Part shown: positions 1 through 7,019 of the stretch, in pieces
Layout: each line of letters begins with the position of its first letter
Numbering within the stretch: the first letter of the stretch is position 1
Assembly: GCA_007096045.1 (NCBI GenBank)
Contig: SFAU01000050.1
Span: forward strand, 1-40,137
Length of the DNA: 40,137 nt
DNA from: Microcystis novacekii Mn_MB_F_20050700_S1
GTDB lineage: Bacteria; Cyanobacteriota; Cyanobacteriia; Cyanobacteriales; Microcystaceae
Direction: 5' to 3'
The notes under the pieces: model-generated
Databases searched by the model: none
Told to the model about the DNA's origin: nothing
The model's input: only the letters and a program-made list of their open reading frames with translations
Translations under genes and position numbers: made by a program

Positions 1-1
1 A

Positions 2-151
2 TGGGATAGAGAGGTGCGTAGTTCACCCAAGGAGAATCAATCTCTCGAAGTAAAAGTGAAGGGAATTTCTGAAATGGAATTCAGTCTGTCTATATTTGAC
101 TATACTTTTACTAACTATGAGCTTGCTCTACGGCTATCGGATGCAACTTGA
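2..151 (+). CDS. C-terminal tail of an unidentified ORF entering from the left edge
   Basis: A reading frame is open from base 2 to a TGA at 149-151 (49 codons). It has no start in the window, so it would be the end of a longer gene. The peptide is mixed charged/hydrophobic (ends LALRLSDAT) and I do not recognise a family. The next 200 bases show only short frames, one ending ...VPVQKLVWV before a TAG near 314, so this may be decaying coding DNA. No function can be assigned. Confidence 0.25.
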   Translation, partial: WDREVRSSPKENQSLEVKVKGISEMEFSLSIFDYTFTNYELALRLSDAT

Positions 152-345
152 TGTGATCGAGGGTGGAATAGTCGTAATTCAGTCATTGAACAGTTTAAGC
201 TAATCGGGTGAGGAACGGTCTAACAACGTAGTGGAGCGGACGGTACAGGCGTTGCTGAATCAAGAGATGAATGCCAAAACTGTGCAGGTTCCCGTGCAGA
301 AGTTAGTTTGGGTCTAGGTTTTAAAAATCCCAGACAAGAAGATTC

Positions 346-471
346 ATGTCTCAAATCAGCAACACCGAAGTTAATGAGTCAGAGACAGACCCATTGGTTG
401 GTATGGGTTTACTTGAGGGCTATGAGTTGAATATTCAGGGTTTTGCTGGAGGATTAGTGACAATTAATTGA
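346..471 (+). CDS. Small ORF (41 aa), overlapping the next small ORF
   Basis: ATG at 346, TGA at 469-471. The product is 41 aa, acidic in its first half and ending in a Gly-rich hydrophobic stretch (IQGFAGGLVTIN). No convincing Shine-Dalgarno lies just upstream. Its stop overlaps the ATG at 471 of the following ORF as TGATG, the usual geometry of translational coupling, which is the main argument that it is real. It has no recognised family. It could be a peptide precursor or a remnant of a longer gene. Confidence 0.3.
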   Translation: MSQISNTEVNESETDPLVGMGLLEGYELNIQGFAGGLVTIN

Positions 472-698
472 TGTTTGAGGCATTAAAAATGAACTACGAA
501 GAAATGAGCAATGAAGATCTAAAGTCAGCTAACGATAACCTTGTTGCTGTTATTGAGAAACTGCTCTCTAATAACCTAGTGCCGGCTAAGGACTGCCAGA
601 CAAAGTGTTGTGATGAATACAATCAATGTATAAAAGACGGCAAAGGTGTACTTGTCTATTCAGCAAATTTACGAGGATGTATTACTGGGTGTCCCTAG
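471..698 (+). CDS. Small cysteine-rich peptide (75 aa)
   Basis: The ATG at 471 overlaps the stop of the preceding 41-aa ORF, and GGAGG-like bases at 449-454 lie about 17 nt upstream. An internal ATG at 489 would give 69 aa. The first half is acidic and probably helical (EEMSNEDLKSANDNLVAVIE). The second half holds six cysteines: one pair spaced C-x3-CC, then single Cys, and a GCITGC end. A leader-like half plus a Cys-rich end resembles ribosomally made peptide precursors or a small metal-binding protein, but no modification enzyme is in the window. The family is not recognised. The neighbourhood is decayed, so it may also be a relic. Confidence 0.4.
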   Translation: MFEALKMNYEEMSNEDLKSANDNLVAVIEKLLSNNLVPAKDCQTKCCDEYNQCIKDGKGVLVYSANLRGCITGCP

Positions 699-746
699 TT
701 GTTAGGGTATCAGGCGGTCTTTAGCAGTGGATTGCCGATCTTATGG

Positions 747-766
747 GGTGCGTTATTGAACGCACC
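747..766. repeat. Perfect 8-bp hairpin at the end of the transposase relic
   Basis: GGTGCGTT, loop ATTG, AACGCACC. It sits directly after the stop codon of the C-terminal transposase remnant (minus strand). There is no U-run on either side, so it is a small palindromic repeat rather than a clear terminator. Confidence 0.4.
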
Positions 767-1956
767 TTATCGCTTTATTACCTTGAGCTTATTGTTGAGA
801 CCTTCGACACAACCATTACTAATACGATGCTCGAAGTAGTCGGTAACTTCACCAAACCAGTTAATTAAAGTACGACAAGGTTGGGAAAATACATTCCAGG
901 CTTTGTTAATCCAATCGATTAATTCTATGTCTCTTCCTCCCAGTTTTCCGAATTCTCAAATATGCTTCTAAATTCCTCTTTTAGATTGTGCATTTCTGCC
1001 AAGATGGGACTCACCTATTTAACTTTTTCGAGTTTATCTTTTTGCTTATCTAGCCAATTAATTTCATTTTTTTAGCGGGGTATATTTACTACTTTTGAAA
1101 ATATTTTTAACTTTTTCTCTCTTTTTTTTTGCTTTACTTTTGGTCTTTTTATTCTCTAATTTTGCCTTTTTATTCTCTGCTTTTCTTTGGGTATCTAGTT
1201 TAGAGTTTATCGGTTTTATGACATAAAATATGTCAGCAACAATGTCTAGATATGGTAGAATTTTATTAATAACACTTTTGCACGACTACTTACAAATCCA
1301 TCGTCACTACTTTAATTGAACTTAAGACTTCAATTACCCATGATTGAAGAATTTCAAGAATTTTATCCTGTTTTCTTGAGTTTAATAACCCAATAAGTTC
1401 ATGGCTGTCAAGATCGACTAATACAGCACAATAACGACCACTACCCTTCCGTAAGGAAATTTCATCTATTCCTAATCTCTTTAGGTTTTTTGGCTTTTGA
1501 GCAATTGAGCAATTCACCCACATCATTTAAAATATGCTGAATCTGATACTCACTCATCCCAGTTTGTTCCGAAACTGCTAATATGTTACTTGCTAGAACT
1601 CGCTCTACTATATCTAAAGCATATCTTTTAGTATAAGAACGCCTGAAAGGTTTTATTTCCAATGTTTCTGGAAAGGACTTACTACAATTATCCCATTTAA
1701 ATTGACGAGAATTTATCCGAAGAGCTACCGCTTTTCCATTCCAATCTAAATCTTGTACTAGATGCTGATGATTTTGATGAAGCTTATGACTCTCACAACC
1801 ACATCTCGGACAAATAGCTGATTTATCTTTTGCTTCTAATTTCACGAAAATCCTGTCGTCTATTATGCTAATCTCAACTGGTTTATGAGTCCAGAAATTT
1901 AAGATTTCTTCAAAAATCTGTAGTGATGATTGAGGGAAGTCATAATATTTTTCTAC
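767..1956 (-). pseudogene. ISL3-family transposase, multiply disrupted
   Basis: Read on the minus strand, four pieces of one ISL3-type transposase are visible. The N-terminal zinc-binding region (CPRCGCESHKL) and helix-turn-helix part run from about 1956 to 1462. A second frame at 1526-1290 carries the DDE-domain segment (GIDEISLRKGSGRY, ending VVTMDL). A degenerate middle follows at 1290-960 with several stops. The C-terminal piece at about 950-767 reads INKAWNVF, then RISNGCVEGLNNKLKVIKR, then stop. The frame change near 1500 and the stops exclude a functional product. The N-terminal frame runs upstream of the GTG at 1845 for 33 more codons without a start codon and meets a stop near 1956. 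Typical ISL3 transposases are about 400 aa, so most of the length survives. No clear terminal inverted repeats were found. Confidence 0.85.
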
Positions 1957-2680
1957 TTATTTGTTATAAAATTTACAGGTCTCTTTACTATTAGAAAGCA
2001 TCAAAACGCTAAATTAATAGCTGATCCCATCCTCCTGAGAGTAAATTTAATACTGTCTTAACCAACTAGGATGTTGCTTTTAGCATACTGAACTCAGATG
2101 AGCCGAAAAAAGTGGCAAAAGTGATGAAGAAAAAGAGGAAATGATGGGGGCAGCAATTGCCAAGGTATTTTAGTCCCCAGAGAGAATATTTTAGGCTCTC
2201 AACCCAGAACCGATTATCCCTATCTATGCCATTAAACCAGTGGCAGCTTTTAGTGCAGACATCTATAAGGAAAGGCGATCGCTCTGAATCGTGCTGGAAA
2301 TTTGTCAAGATTAAATTTAACAAACTTAACATCTGAGTCAGCAGCGAGAGTATAAACGGGGGAGGTTCCAATAGGAGCAGGATATCAGGTAAGTCGGGAT
2401 TAGCAATTCTCGCCAGCACTAGCGATCGCTGTTGCCACGAGAGCAGCGGGAGTAATTGCCCGAATTTTTAGCCCACAGGGACGAGGTATTTTTTGAGCAT
2501 TCATTGCGAGATTTGTCAAATTATTTAAGAAATGTGAAGGAGCGCAAAGGAAAATTAAAAGAAGGGAAGATATATATGTTGGGGAGAATACTAAGTGCTA
2601 ATCTAAGGTTATCCCATCTATTCCGAGGTTAACCGTCGCACAGGAGAAACAATCACCGGATTCCCTTGCTGGCGGCGAAA
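1957..2680. other. Stretch without a supportable gene, probably decayed DNA
   Basis: About 0.7 kb with two HIP1-type GCGATCGC sites and stops in all frames on the plus strand. A 117-codon open frame on the minus strand (2066-2419) has low-complexity hydrophobic and aromatic composition and no ribosome binding site; it looks accidental. A short plus-strand stretch (near 2420-2485, reading AIAVATRAAGVIARIF) looks protein-like and may be a gene fragment I cannot name. Confidence 0.4.
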
Positions 2681-2684
2681 ATCG

Positions 2685-2745
2685 GTTTCTTTAAATAAAA
2701 GTTAACAGAACTTCGCACTTCTGTTAAGAGAAGGTTTAAAGAAAC
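2685..2745 (+). promoter_or_regulatory. Nested hairpin upstream of the lrtA-type gene
   Basis: Two inverted repeats nest within 61 bases. The outer arms are GTTTCTTTAAA (2685-2695) and TTTAAAGAAAC (2735-2745). The inner arms are TTAACAGAA (2702-2710) and TTCTGTTAA (2719-2727). A -10-like TAGAAT follows at 2750-2755, preceded by TGT. The coding start is at 2990, which leaves an untranslated leader of more than 200 nt if transcription begins here. Cyanobacterial lrtA mRNAs are known for a long 5' leader affecting light-dependent stability. Whether this hairpin is in the RNA or is an operator/terminator upstream of the promoter cannot be told from sequence. Confidence 0.4.
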
Positions 2746-2989
2746 TTGTTAGAATAGAGGTAAATAAATCCAGTTGCAAATAGGCGCTCGACCCGATGAA
2801 TTTTCCGCGCGATCCGACAAAAAAAAGAGAACGAGAACACCGACAATATCTAGACTGTGACCTCTAATTGACTTTCACTCAACAGCGCAATCGAGCAGTT
2901 TTTTGAGGATTAAATTCCTAGCATCAACACCCCTTAAAAATAGTTGATGTGGGCAGTCCATAGCAAAATTTTTAGATGGAGTAGTGAGT

Positions 2990-3589
2990 ATGAAGCTATT
3001 GATTCAGGGCAATAATATCGCTGTCACCGAAGCTATTCATGATTATGTGGAACAAAAGCTGGAGAAAGCGGTGAAACATTTTAACGGCATAACCACAAAA
3101 GTCGATGTTCACCTCTCCGTGGAAAAGAATGCGCGCATTCCTGATCGCCACAAAGCAGAAGTAACGGTTTATGCTAATGGAACAGTGATTCGCGCTCAAG
3201 AGGGAAGCGAAAATTTATACGCGAGTATTGATTTAGTTTCTGATAAAATCGCTCGTCAACTCCGCAAGTATAAAGAAAGACTGGTGGATCATCGCACCCA
3301 CGCCACCGTTAAAACTAGCGAGGTGGTGCAAGAGAAACCCTTAGATGATAACCTAATTGGCGATCGCACTCCCGAATTACCCGCGGAAGTAGTGCGGATG
3401 AAATACTTTGCCATGCCACCGATGACTATTGAGGAAGCACTAACACAATTGCAATTAGTCGATCACGATTTCTTTATGTTCTGCAACAAAGACACTAACG
3501 AAATCAATGTTATCTATCAACGCAATCACGGCGGTTTTGGTGTTATTCAACCCCGTCCCGTCAACCTAAATGGCAAAGAATCCAATTAA
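2990..3589 (+). CDS. lrtA: Ribosome hibernation promoting factor, long form (LrtA/HPF)
   Basis: 199 aa. It binds the 30S subunit and drives 70S dimerisation and inactivation in dark or stationary cells. The N-terminal HPF/RaiA domain (residues about 1-100, starting [16 protein letters not shown], with basic helices such as [13 protein letters not shown]) is followed by a linker and the C-terminal dimerisation domain (about 135-190, [18 protein letters not shown] to the end). This two-domain build marks the long-HPF/LrtA family of cyanobacteria and chloroplasts (PSRP1). The start was set at ATG 2990 because GGAG at 2978-2981 is well spaced for it, while the GTG at 2984 would be too close. It is monocistronic: long leader upstream, strong terminator at 3613-3642 downstream. 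Light or stress control is known for this family but not shown here. Confidence 0.95.
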   Translation: MKLLIQGNNIAVTEAIHDYVEQKLEKAVKHFNGITTKVDVHLSVEKNARIPDRHKAEVTVYANGTVIRAQEGSENLYASIDLVSDKIARQLRKYKERLVDHRTHATVKTSEVVQEKPLDDNLIGDRTPELPAEVVRMKYFAMPPMTIEEALTQLQLVDHDFFMFCNKDTNEINVIYQRNHGGFGVIQPRPVNLNGKESN

Positions 3590-3612
3590 CAGTTAGCGAC
3601 TACAAATAAAAC

Positions 3613-3642
3613 AAAAGACTGGAGAAATTCTCCAGTCTTTTT
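3613..3642. terminator. Bidirectional rho-independent terminator between lrtA and hsp20
   Basis: GACTGGAGA and TCTCCAGTC form a 9-bp stem around a tiny loop, flanked by AAAA on the left and TTTTT on the right. It can therefore end transcription of lrtA on the plus strand and of the convergent hsp20 gene on the minus strand. Confidence 0.9.
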
Positions 3643-3647
3643 CTCAT

Positions 3648-4058
3648 CTAACCAAGATTAACTTTAACCACTTTATTTTTTTCTGCCACCGCTTTCGGGA
3701 GGGTGAGATAAAGAATACCGTCTTGATAGTTAGCGGTAACTTGGCTATTTTGCACCTCCACTGGTAGGGTAATCAAGCGACTAAATTTACCATAATAAAA
3801 CTCGCTGTTTCCTACCTCGGCAGGGCATTCACGTTGCCCGTTAATAGCCACCATTTGCTCGCTAACTTCCACATCGATATCTTTAATATCCATACCGGGT
3901 AATTCAATTTTTAATTGCACGGAATCCTCGTTAACGGAGATTTCCACCGGGGGACGAGACACCAAGGAAGTTGTCGGTAATACTTCTTGAAAAAGTTGAT
4001 CGATTTGACGTTGGACAGAATTAATTTCTAGGAAGGGAGAATAAAGAGTGAAAGCCAT
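3648..4058 (-). CDS. hspA: Small heat-shock protein, Hsp20/alpha-crystallin family
   Basis: 136 aa. An ATP-independent holdase that binds unfolding proteins and, in cyanobacteria, also thylakoid membranes. A short N-terminal arm (about 1-40) precedes the alpha-crystallin domain (about 41-130): VEISVNEDSVQLKIELPG at its start and the family signature near the end (NYQDGILYLTLPKA). The C-terminal tail keeps a V-x-V-type motif (VVKVNLG) that docks into the neighbouring subunit. The length is slightly below the 145-150 aa usual in cyanobacteria. The start ATG at 4058 has AAGGA about 10 nt upstream. It converges with lrtA and shares its terminator. No CIRCE element was seen in the upstream 100 bases. 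The gene name is by homology to cyanobacterial hspA. Confidence 0.92.
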   Translation of the reverse strand: MAFTLYSPFLEINSVQRQIDQLFQEVLPTTSLVSRPPVEISVNEDSVQLKIELPGMDIKDIDVEVSEQMVAINGQRECPAEVGNSEFYYGKFSRLITLPVEVQNSQVTANYQDGILYLTLPKAVAEKNKVVKVNLG

Positions 4059-4171
4059 AGTAATAATTTCCTTGAGAGGTTTTCTCTGACTGCGATTACC
4101 TCTATCTTAAGCAACTAACTTGACTTCCACAAGACGGTTTTCAGGAAACAAAAAGTCGCAATAACCGATAC

Positions 4172-4265
4172 AGTTATCAGTTATCAGTTATCAGTGGGAA
4201 GTTGTGGGGAAGTGGGGAAGTGGGGAAGTGGGGAAGTGGGGAAGTGGGGAAGTGGGGTGTGGGGA
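4172..4265. repeat. Short tandem repeats: TTATCAG heptamers then GGGGAAGT octamers
   Basis: Three TTATCAG units at 4173-4194 are followed by about six GGGGAAGT units (4205-4258) in the gap between hsp20 and the Sua5-type gene. The same two repeat types, in either orientation, recur at most large intergenic gaps in this window. Confidence 0.9.
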
Positions 4266-4299
4266 GCAAAAAACCGACGGCTGACGGCTAAAATCACTG

Positions 4300-4941
4300 T
4301 TATAACCATTGTTGTAATTCCGGCCAACCCAAACCCTGACGCACGATATCCGGTTGATCGCTGGTAAAATCAACAATTGTTGACACTTCCGAACCGGGAG
4401 CCGAACCATCTTCGATAATTAAATCAACGATATGATCGAGGGCATCGAATAGCCTAGCGGTTTCTAATCCCTTGGTGGGAAAATCCCCCTCCTGATCGGG
4501 AAGATGGGCAGAACTAGAGATAATAGGATTTTCTAGGGTTTCGAGAATAGTGCGACAGATAACGTGATCGGGAACCCGGATACCGGTGGTTTTCCGCTTC
4601 GGATTCATCACCACTTTCGGCACTAATTTAGTCGCCGGTAAGAGAAAAGTGTAGGGACCGGGTATGACTCGTCGCATAATCTTATAGGCATGATCGCTGA
4701 CCACTGCGTACTCAGAAATATTCGACAAAGAAGAACAGAGAAACGTCAAGGGTTTATCATTAGATAGTTGCTTGATTTGGCGAACTCGTTCGACGGCGGA
4801 TTTGACATTGAGATCGCAACCGATCGCATAGACGGTATCGGTAGGATAAAGCATAATTGCCCCATTTTTCAGGGCATGACAGATTTCTTGGATAGAACGT
4901 TGTTGGGGATTTTCCGGATGGAGAGAGTAAATAGTAGCCAT
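4300..4941 (-). CDS. Sua5/YciO/YrdC-family protein (L-threonylcarbamoyladenylate synthase type)
   Basis: 213 aa with a single YrdC-like domain. Family members make threonylcarbamoyl-AMP from threonine, bicarbonate and ATP, the first step of t6A in ANN-decoding tRNAs. The YciO branch is close in sequence but less certain in activity. The domain runs over residues about 10-200: the nucleotide-binding start [12 protein letters not shown] (32-43), the KPLTFLCSS segment, [11 protein letters not shown], and [12 protein letters not shown]; the KxR...SxN-type site reads SSSAHL here. It lacks the extra C-terminal Sua5 domain. The start ATG at 4941 lies inside the divergent larC 5' end (24-bp overlap of the two coding regions). 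It is ambiguous between TsaC and YciO function. Confidence 0.85.
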   Translation of the reverse strand: MATIYSLHPENPQQRSIQEICHALKNGAIMLYPTDTVYAIGCDLNVKSAVERVRQIKQLSNDKPLTFLCSSLSNISEYAVVSDHAYKIMRRVIPGPYTFLLPATKLVPKVVMNPKRKTTGIRVPDHVICRTILETLENPIISSSAHLPDQEGDFPTKGLETARLFDALDHIVDLIIEDGSAPGSEVSTIVDFTSDQPDIVRQGLGWPELQQWL

Positions 4942-6174
4942 GATAGCAAAATCGTCGCCTATTGGGATTGTCCCACGGGAATCGCCGGGGATATGTGTTT
5001 AGGGGCATTAGTAGATTTAGGAGTCCCCCTAGAATACCTGATTGCACAACTAAAAACTTTAGGAATTGAGGATGAATATCAGTTAAGGGACGAAAAAGTG
5101 CATCGTCGCGGTCAAATTGCTACTAAGGTTCACGTCGATGTCACTGCCGAGAAGTCCGATCATCATCACCACCATCACCATCATACCCCCGCTCGCCATT
5201 TACCGGAGATTGAAAATTTAATCAAACAGGCAAATTTACCCCAGAAAGTCCAAGAATGGAGTTTACAGGTTTTTCAACAACTTGCGATCGCAGAAGGAGC
5301 CGTTCACGGGATCGCGCCAGAAAAGGTGCATTTTCACGAAGTCGGGGCAACCGATGCCATTATTGATATCGTCGGGACTTGTTTGGGTTTGGATTGGCTA
5401 TCGGTGAGTCAATTATACTGTTCTTCTCTACCCACCGGCGGCGGTACAGTTGAGGCCGCCCATGGTCGTTTACCGGTTCCCGTACCCGCAGTAGTACAAT
5501 TGTTCAGTCAGCGACAAGTACCAATTTATAGTAATGGCATCGCAGCGGAGTTAGTAACACCGACGGGGGCGGCTATTGTGACAACTTTAGCTAAAAGTTT
5601 CGGTAAACCGCCAAAAATGCAGTTAGAAAAGGTCGGTTTAGGAGCCGGGACAAAAGATTTACCGATTCCCAATCTTGTCCGGCTTTGGTTAGGGAAAAAA
5701 ACACCGGAAAAGCTAGATGAAAGCGAAACTGTGGCAGTTTTAGAAACTCAAATTGATGACTTAAATCCGCAAGCGATCGCCTACTTAAGCGAGGCTTTAT
5801 TACAAGTGGGGGCTTTAGATGTATTTAGTCAAGCAATTACTATGAAAAAATCCCGTTTGGGGATACTTTTGACAGTAATTTGTGCCTTGGATAAAATTGC
5901 TACTTGTGAAAATATGATCTTTCAGGAAACCACAACTTTAGGCATTAGAAGGACAATTCAAGAGCGATCAATCTTAAAAAGAGAGATACAATCGATCGAT
6001 ACTGTCTATGGACAAATTCGGCTAAAAGTTGCCTACAAAGAGTCAATTAATCAACCGATTACCGTACAACCAGAATACGAAGATTGTGCCGCAATTGCCC
6101 GTCAGCATCATCTACCTTGGCGATTTGTTCATCAAATGGCCTTAGCTGTTTGGCAAGAAAAAAATCAGTCTTGA
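4918..6174 (+). CDS. larC: LarC-family nickel insertion protein (nickel pincer cofactor synthesis)
   Basis: 418 aa. LarC inserts nickel into the pyridinium bisthiocarboxylate mononucleotide, the last step of the nickel pincer cofactor of lactate racemase-type enzymes; it uses CTP. The N-terminal signature [17 protein letters not shown] (residues about 14-30) and [11 protein letters not shown] and GLGAGTKD segments mark the DUF111/LarC family. A run of eight histidines at residues about 82-89 is the family's typical metal-binding linker. In Lactobacillus larC is read by programmed frameshift from two ORFs; here it is one continuous frame. The ATG at 4918 was chosen because the next in-frame ATG would remove the signature. 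It has GGGGA upstream and overlaps the divergent Sua5-type gene by 24 bp. larB and larE are not in the window. Confidence 0.9.
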   Translation: MERVNSSHDSKIVAYWDCPTGIAGDMCLGALVDLGVPLEYLIAQLKTLGIEDEYQLRDEKVHRRGQIATKVHVDVTAEKSDHHHHHHHHTPARHLPEIENLIKQANLPQKVQEWSLQVFQQLAIAEGAVHGIAPEKVHFHEVGATDAIIDIVGTCLGLDWLSVSQLYCSSLPTGGGTVEAAHGRLPVPVPAVVQLFSQRQVPIYSNGIAAELVTPTGAAIVTTLAKSFGKPPKMQLEKVGLGAGTKDLPIPNLVRLWLGKKTPEKLDESETVAVLETQIDDLNPQAIAYLSEALLQVGALDVFSQAITMKKSRLGILLTVICALDKIATCENMIFQETTTLGIRRTIQERSILKREIQSIDTVYGQIRLKVAYKESINQPITVQPEYEDCAAIARQHHLPWRFVHQMALAVWQEKNQS

Positions 6175-6208
6175 CAGGAGGGCAATTTTATCATAAAACT
6201 GCTATTGT

Positions 6209-6661
6209 TCAAAAGCTATTTTCAGGAAAATAATCCCAATTTAAAACCTGTTCTTGGCTAAAAGGACAATCAACCGGAAAAGTTTCTTTTGGTAAATTAG
6301 TTTCATTGACCGTCCCTCGCACTGCTTTTTGATAACATTCTGCGAAAATATCAGCTAAATAGGGTTTTAAGCTAGGACTATCCCTTAAAATAAGCTCTAA
6401 TTGTTCTCTTTGCTCATCAATGGTATTTATCCAGTTATTAGTACGTTTTTCTGGTTGATATTGCCATTTAAGTAAGTGCATCAAGAGAACTTTTAAACGA
6501 CTGAATATCTCCCGTCTATTATTACGTCCCATATCGGATATTTCTTCGATTAAGTTATCTAAATCAAGGGCATCTAAATTGCCCTTTTTTAAGTGATTTA
6601 CGGTTTGCTCAATCCACAAATTAAAATCAGTTTCATAAAGCTGAGATAATTTAGTTTTCAT
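6209..6661 (-). CDS. DUF29 family protein
   Basis: 150 aa. It matches the DUF29 family common in cyanobacteria, often in many copies per genome: an all-helical small protein with the N-terminal pattern LYETDFNLWIEQTVNHL, then LDLDNLIEEISDMGRNNRRE and LLMHLLKWQYQPEKR. The molecular function is unknown; such genes cluster with toxin-antitoxin-like and mobile genes. The ATG at 6661 is followed within 6 bp (upstream of the gene) by the edge of a truncated MITE, so the native upstream region appears to be replaced and no Shine-Dalgarno is visible. The gene converges with larC (34-bp gap). Confidence 0.85.
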   Translation of the reverse strand: MKTKLSQLYETDFNLWIEQTVNHLKKGNLDALDLDNLIEEISDMGRNNRREIFSRLKVLLMHLLKWQYQPEKRTNNWINTIDEQREQLELILRDSPSLKPYLADIFAECYQKAVRGTVNETNLPKETFPVDCPFSQEQVLNWDYFPENSF

Positions 6662-6667
6662 GTTGAT

Positions 6668-6913
6668 GTGGGATTTTTAAAGGGAAACTCTCTGCCAAAA
6701 TTGGTCGTTACTTGCGATTTTATCACTCAATCTGGTCCCTTGGGGGTAGAACCCTCTAAACCCCCCGTCGGGGGAGGTGCTTCGTCCCCCGAACGCTGGA
6801 GCGCATTAGCTTTTCGGTGGGATGCTTACAGGCAGCTGCTGATATATTTGTAATAATTTAAGAGTGACTGATAATTGCTGATTTCGGTATTTCTGCCAAG
6901 GTGAGATGCACCC
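6668..6913. mobile_element. Truncated MITE copy, inverted relative to the one at 29252-29541
   Basis: This stretch aligns by eye, as reverse complement, with the complete element at 29252-29541. Shared pieces include the end TGAGATGCACCC (6902-6913), TGATAATTGCTGATT, GCTTTTCGGTGGGATGCTTA, TTTTATC.CTCAATC and GGGAAACTCTC. The end next to the DUF29 gene lacks its inverted repeat. The centre differs: a GGGGGAGGT...TCCCCC hairpin lies where the other copy has a 40-bp palindrome. A 61-codon open frame inside it is accidental. This fills the 358-bp gap before the 1332-aa gene together with the promoter below. Confidence 0.8.
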
Positions 6914-6952
6914 GAAAAAATAAATCTGATTTGTGAATAAAAACTAAAGATT

Positions 6953-6982
6953 TTAACATTAGAAAACTAAACCTGTTAGAAT
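6953..6982 (+). promoter_or_regulatory. Candidate sigma-70 promoter for the large-protein block
   Basis: TTAACA (6953-6958), 18-nt spacer, TAGAAT (6977-6982) with a TGT just before it. It lies between the MITE end and the ATG at 7020, and gives a leader of about 30 nt. It is similar to consensus but not experimentally supported. Confidence 0.45.
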
Positions 6983-7019
6983 CAGAGCAACAGTAAATGC
7001 TTGTAATCCTAATGAGAAC

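Noticed and set aside
2066-2419. 117-codon open frame on the minus strand
   Set aside because: Low-complexity aromatic/hydrophobic composition, no ribosome binding site, no family resemblance; it runs through decayed DNA.
2984-2989. GTG start for lrtA
   Set aside because: GGAG would be only 2 nt from the GTG; ATG 2990 has proper spacing and the family N terminus.
3015-3199. Antisense frame within lrtA
   Set aside because: Overlaps a conserved gene entirely; no supporting signal.
4768-4917. Upstream extension of larC by 50 codons
   Set aside because: The extension is the antisense of the well-supported Sua5-type gene and lies before the normal family N terminus.
6668-6853. 61-codon open frame on the plus strand
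   Set aside because: It lies wholly inside the truncated MITE and is not kept in the complete copy at 29252-29541.
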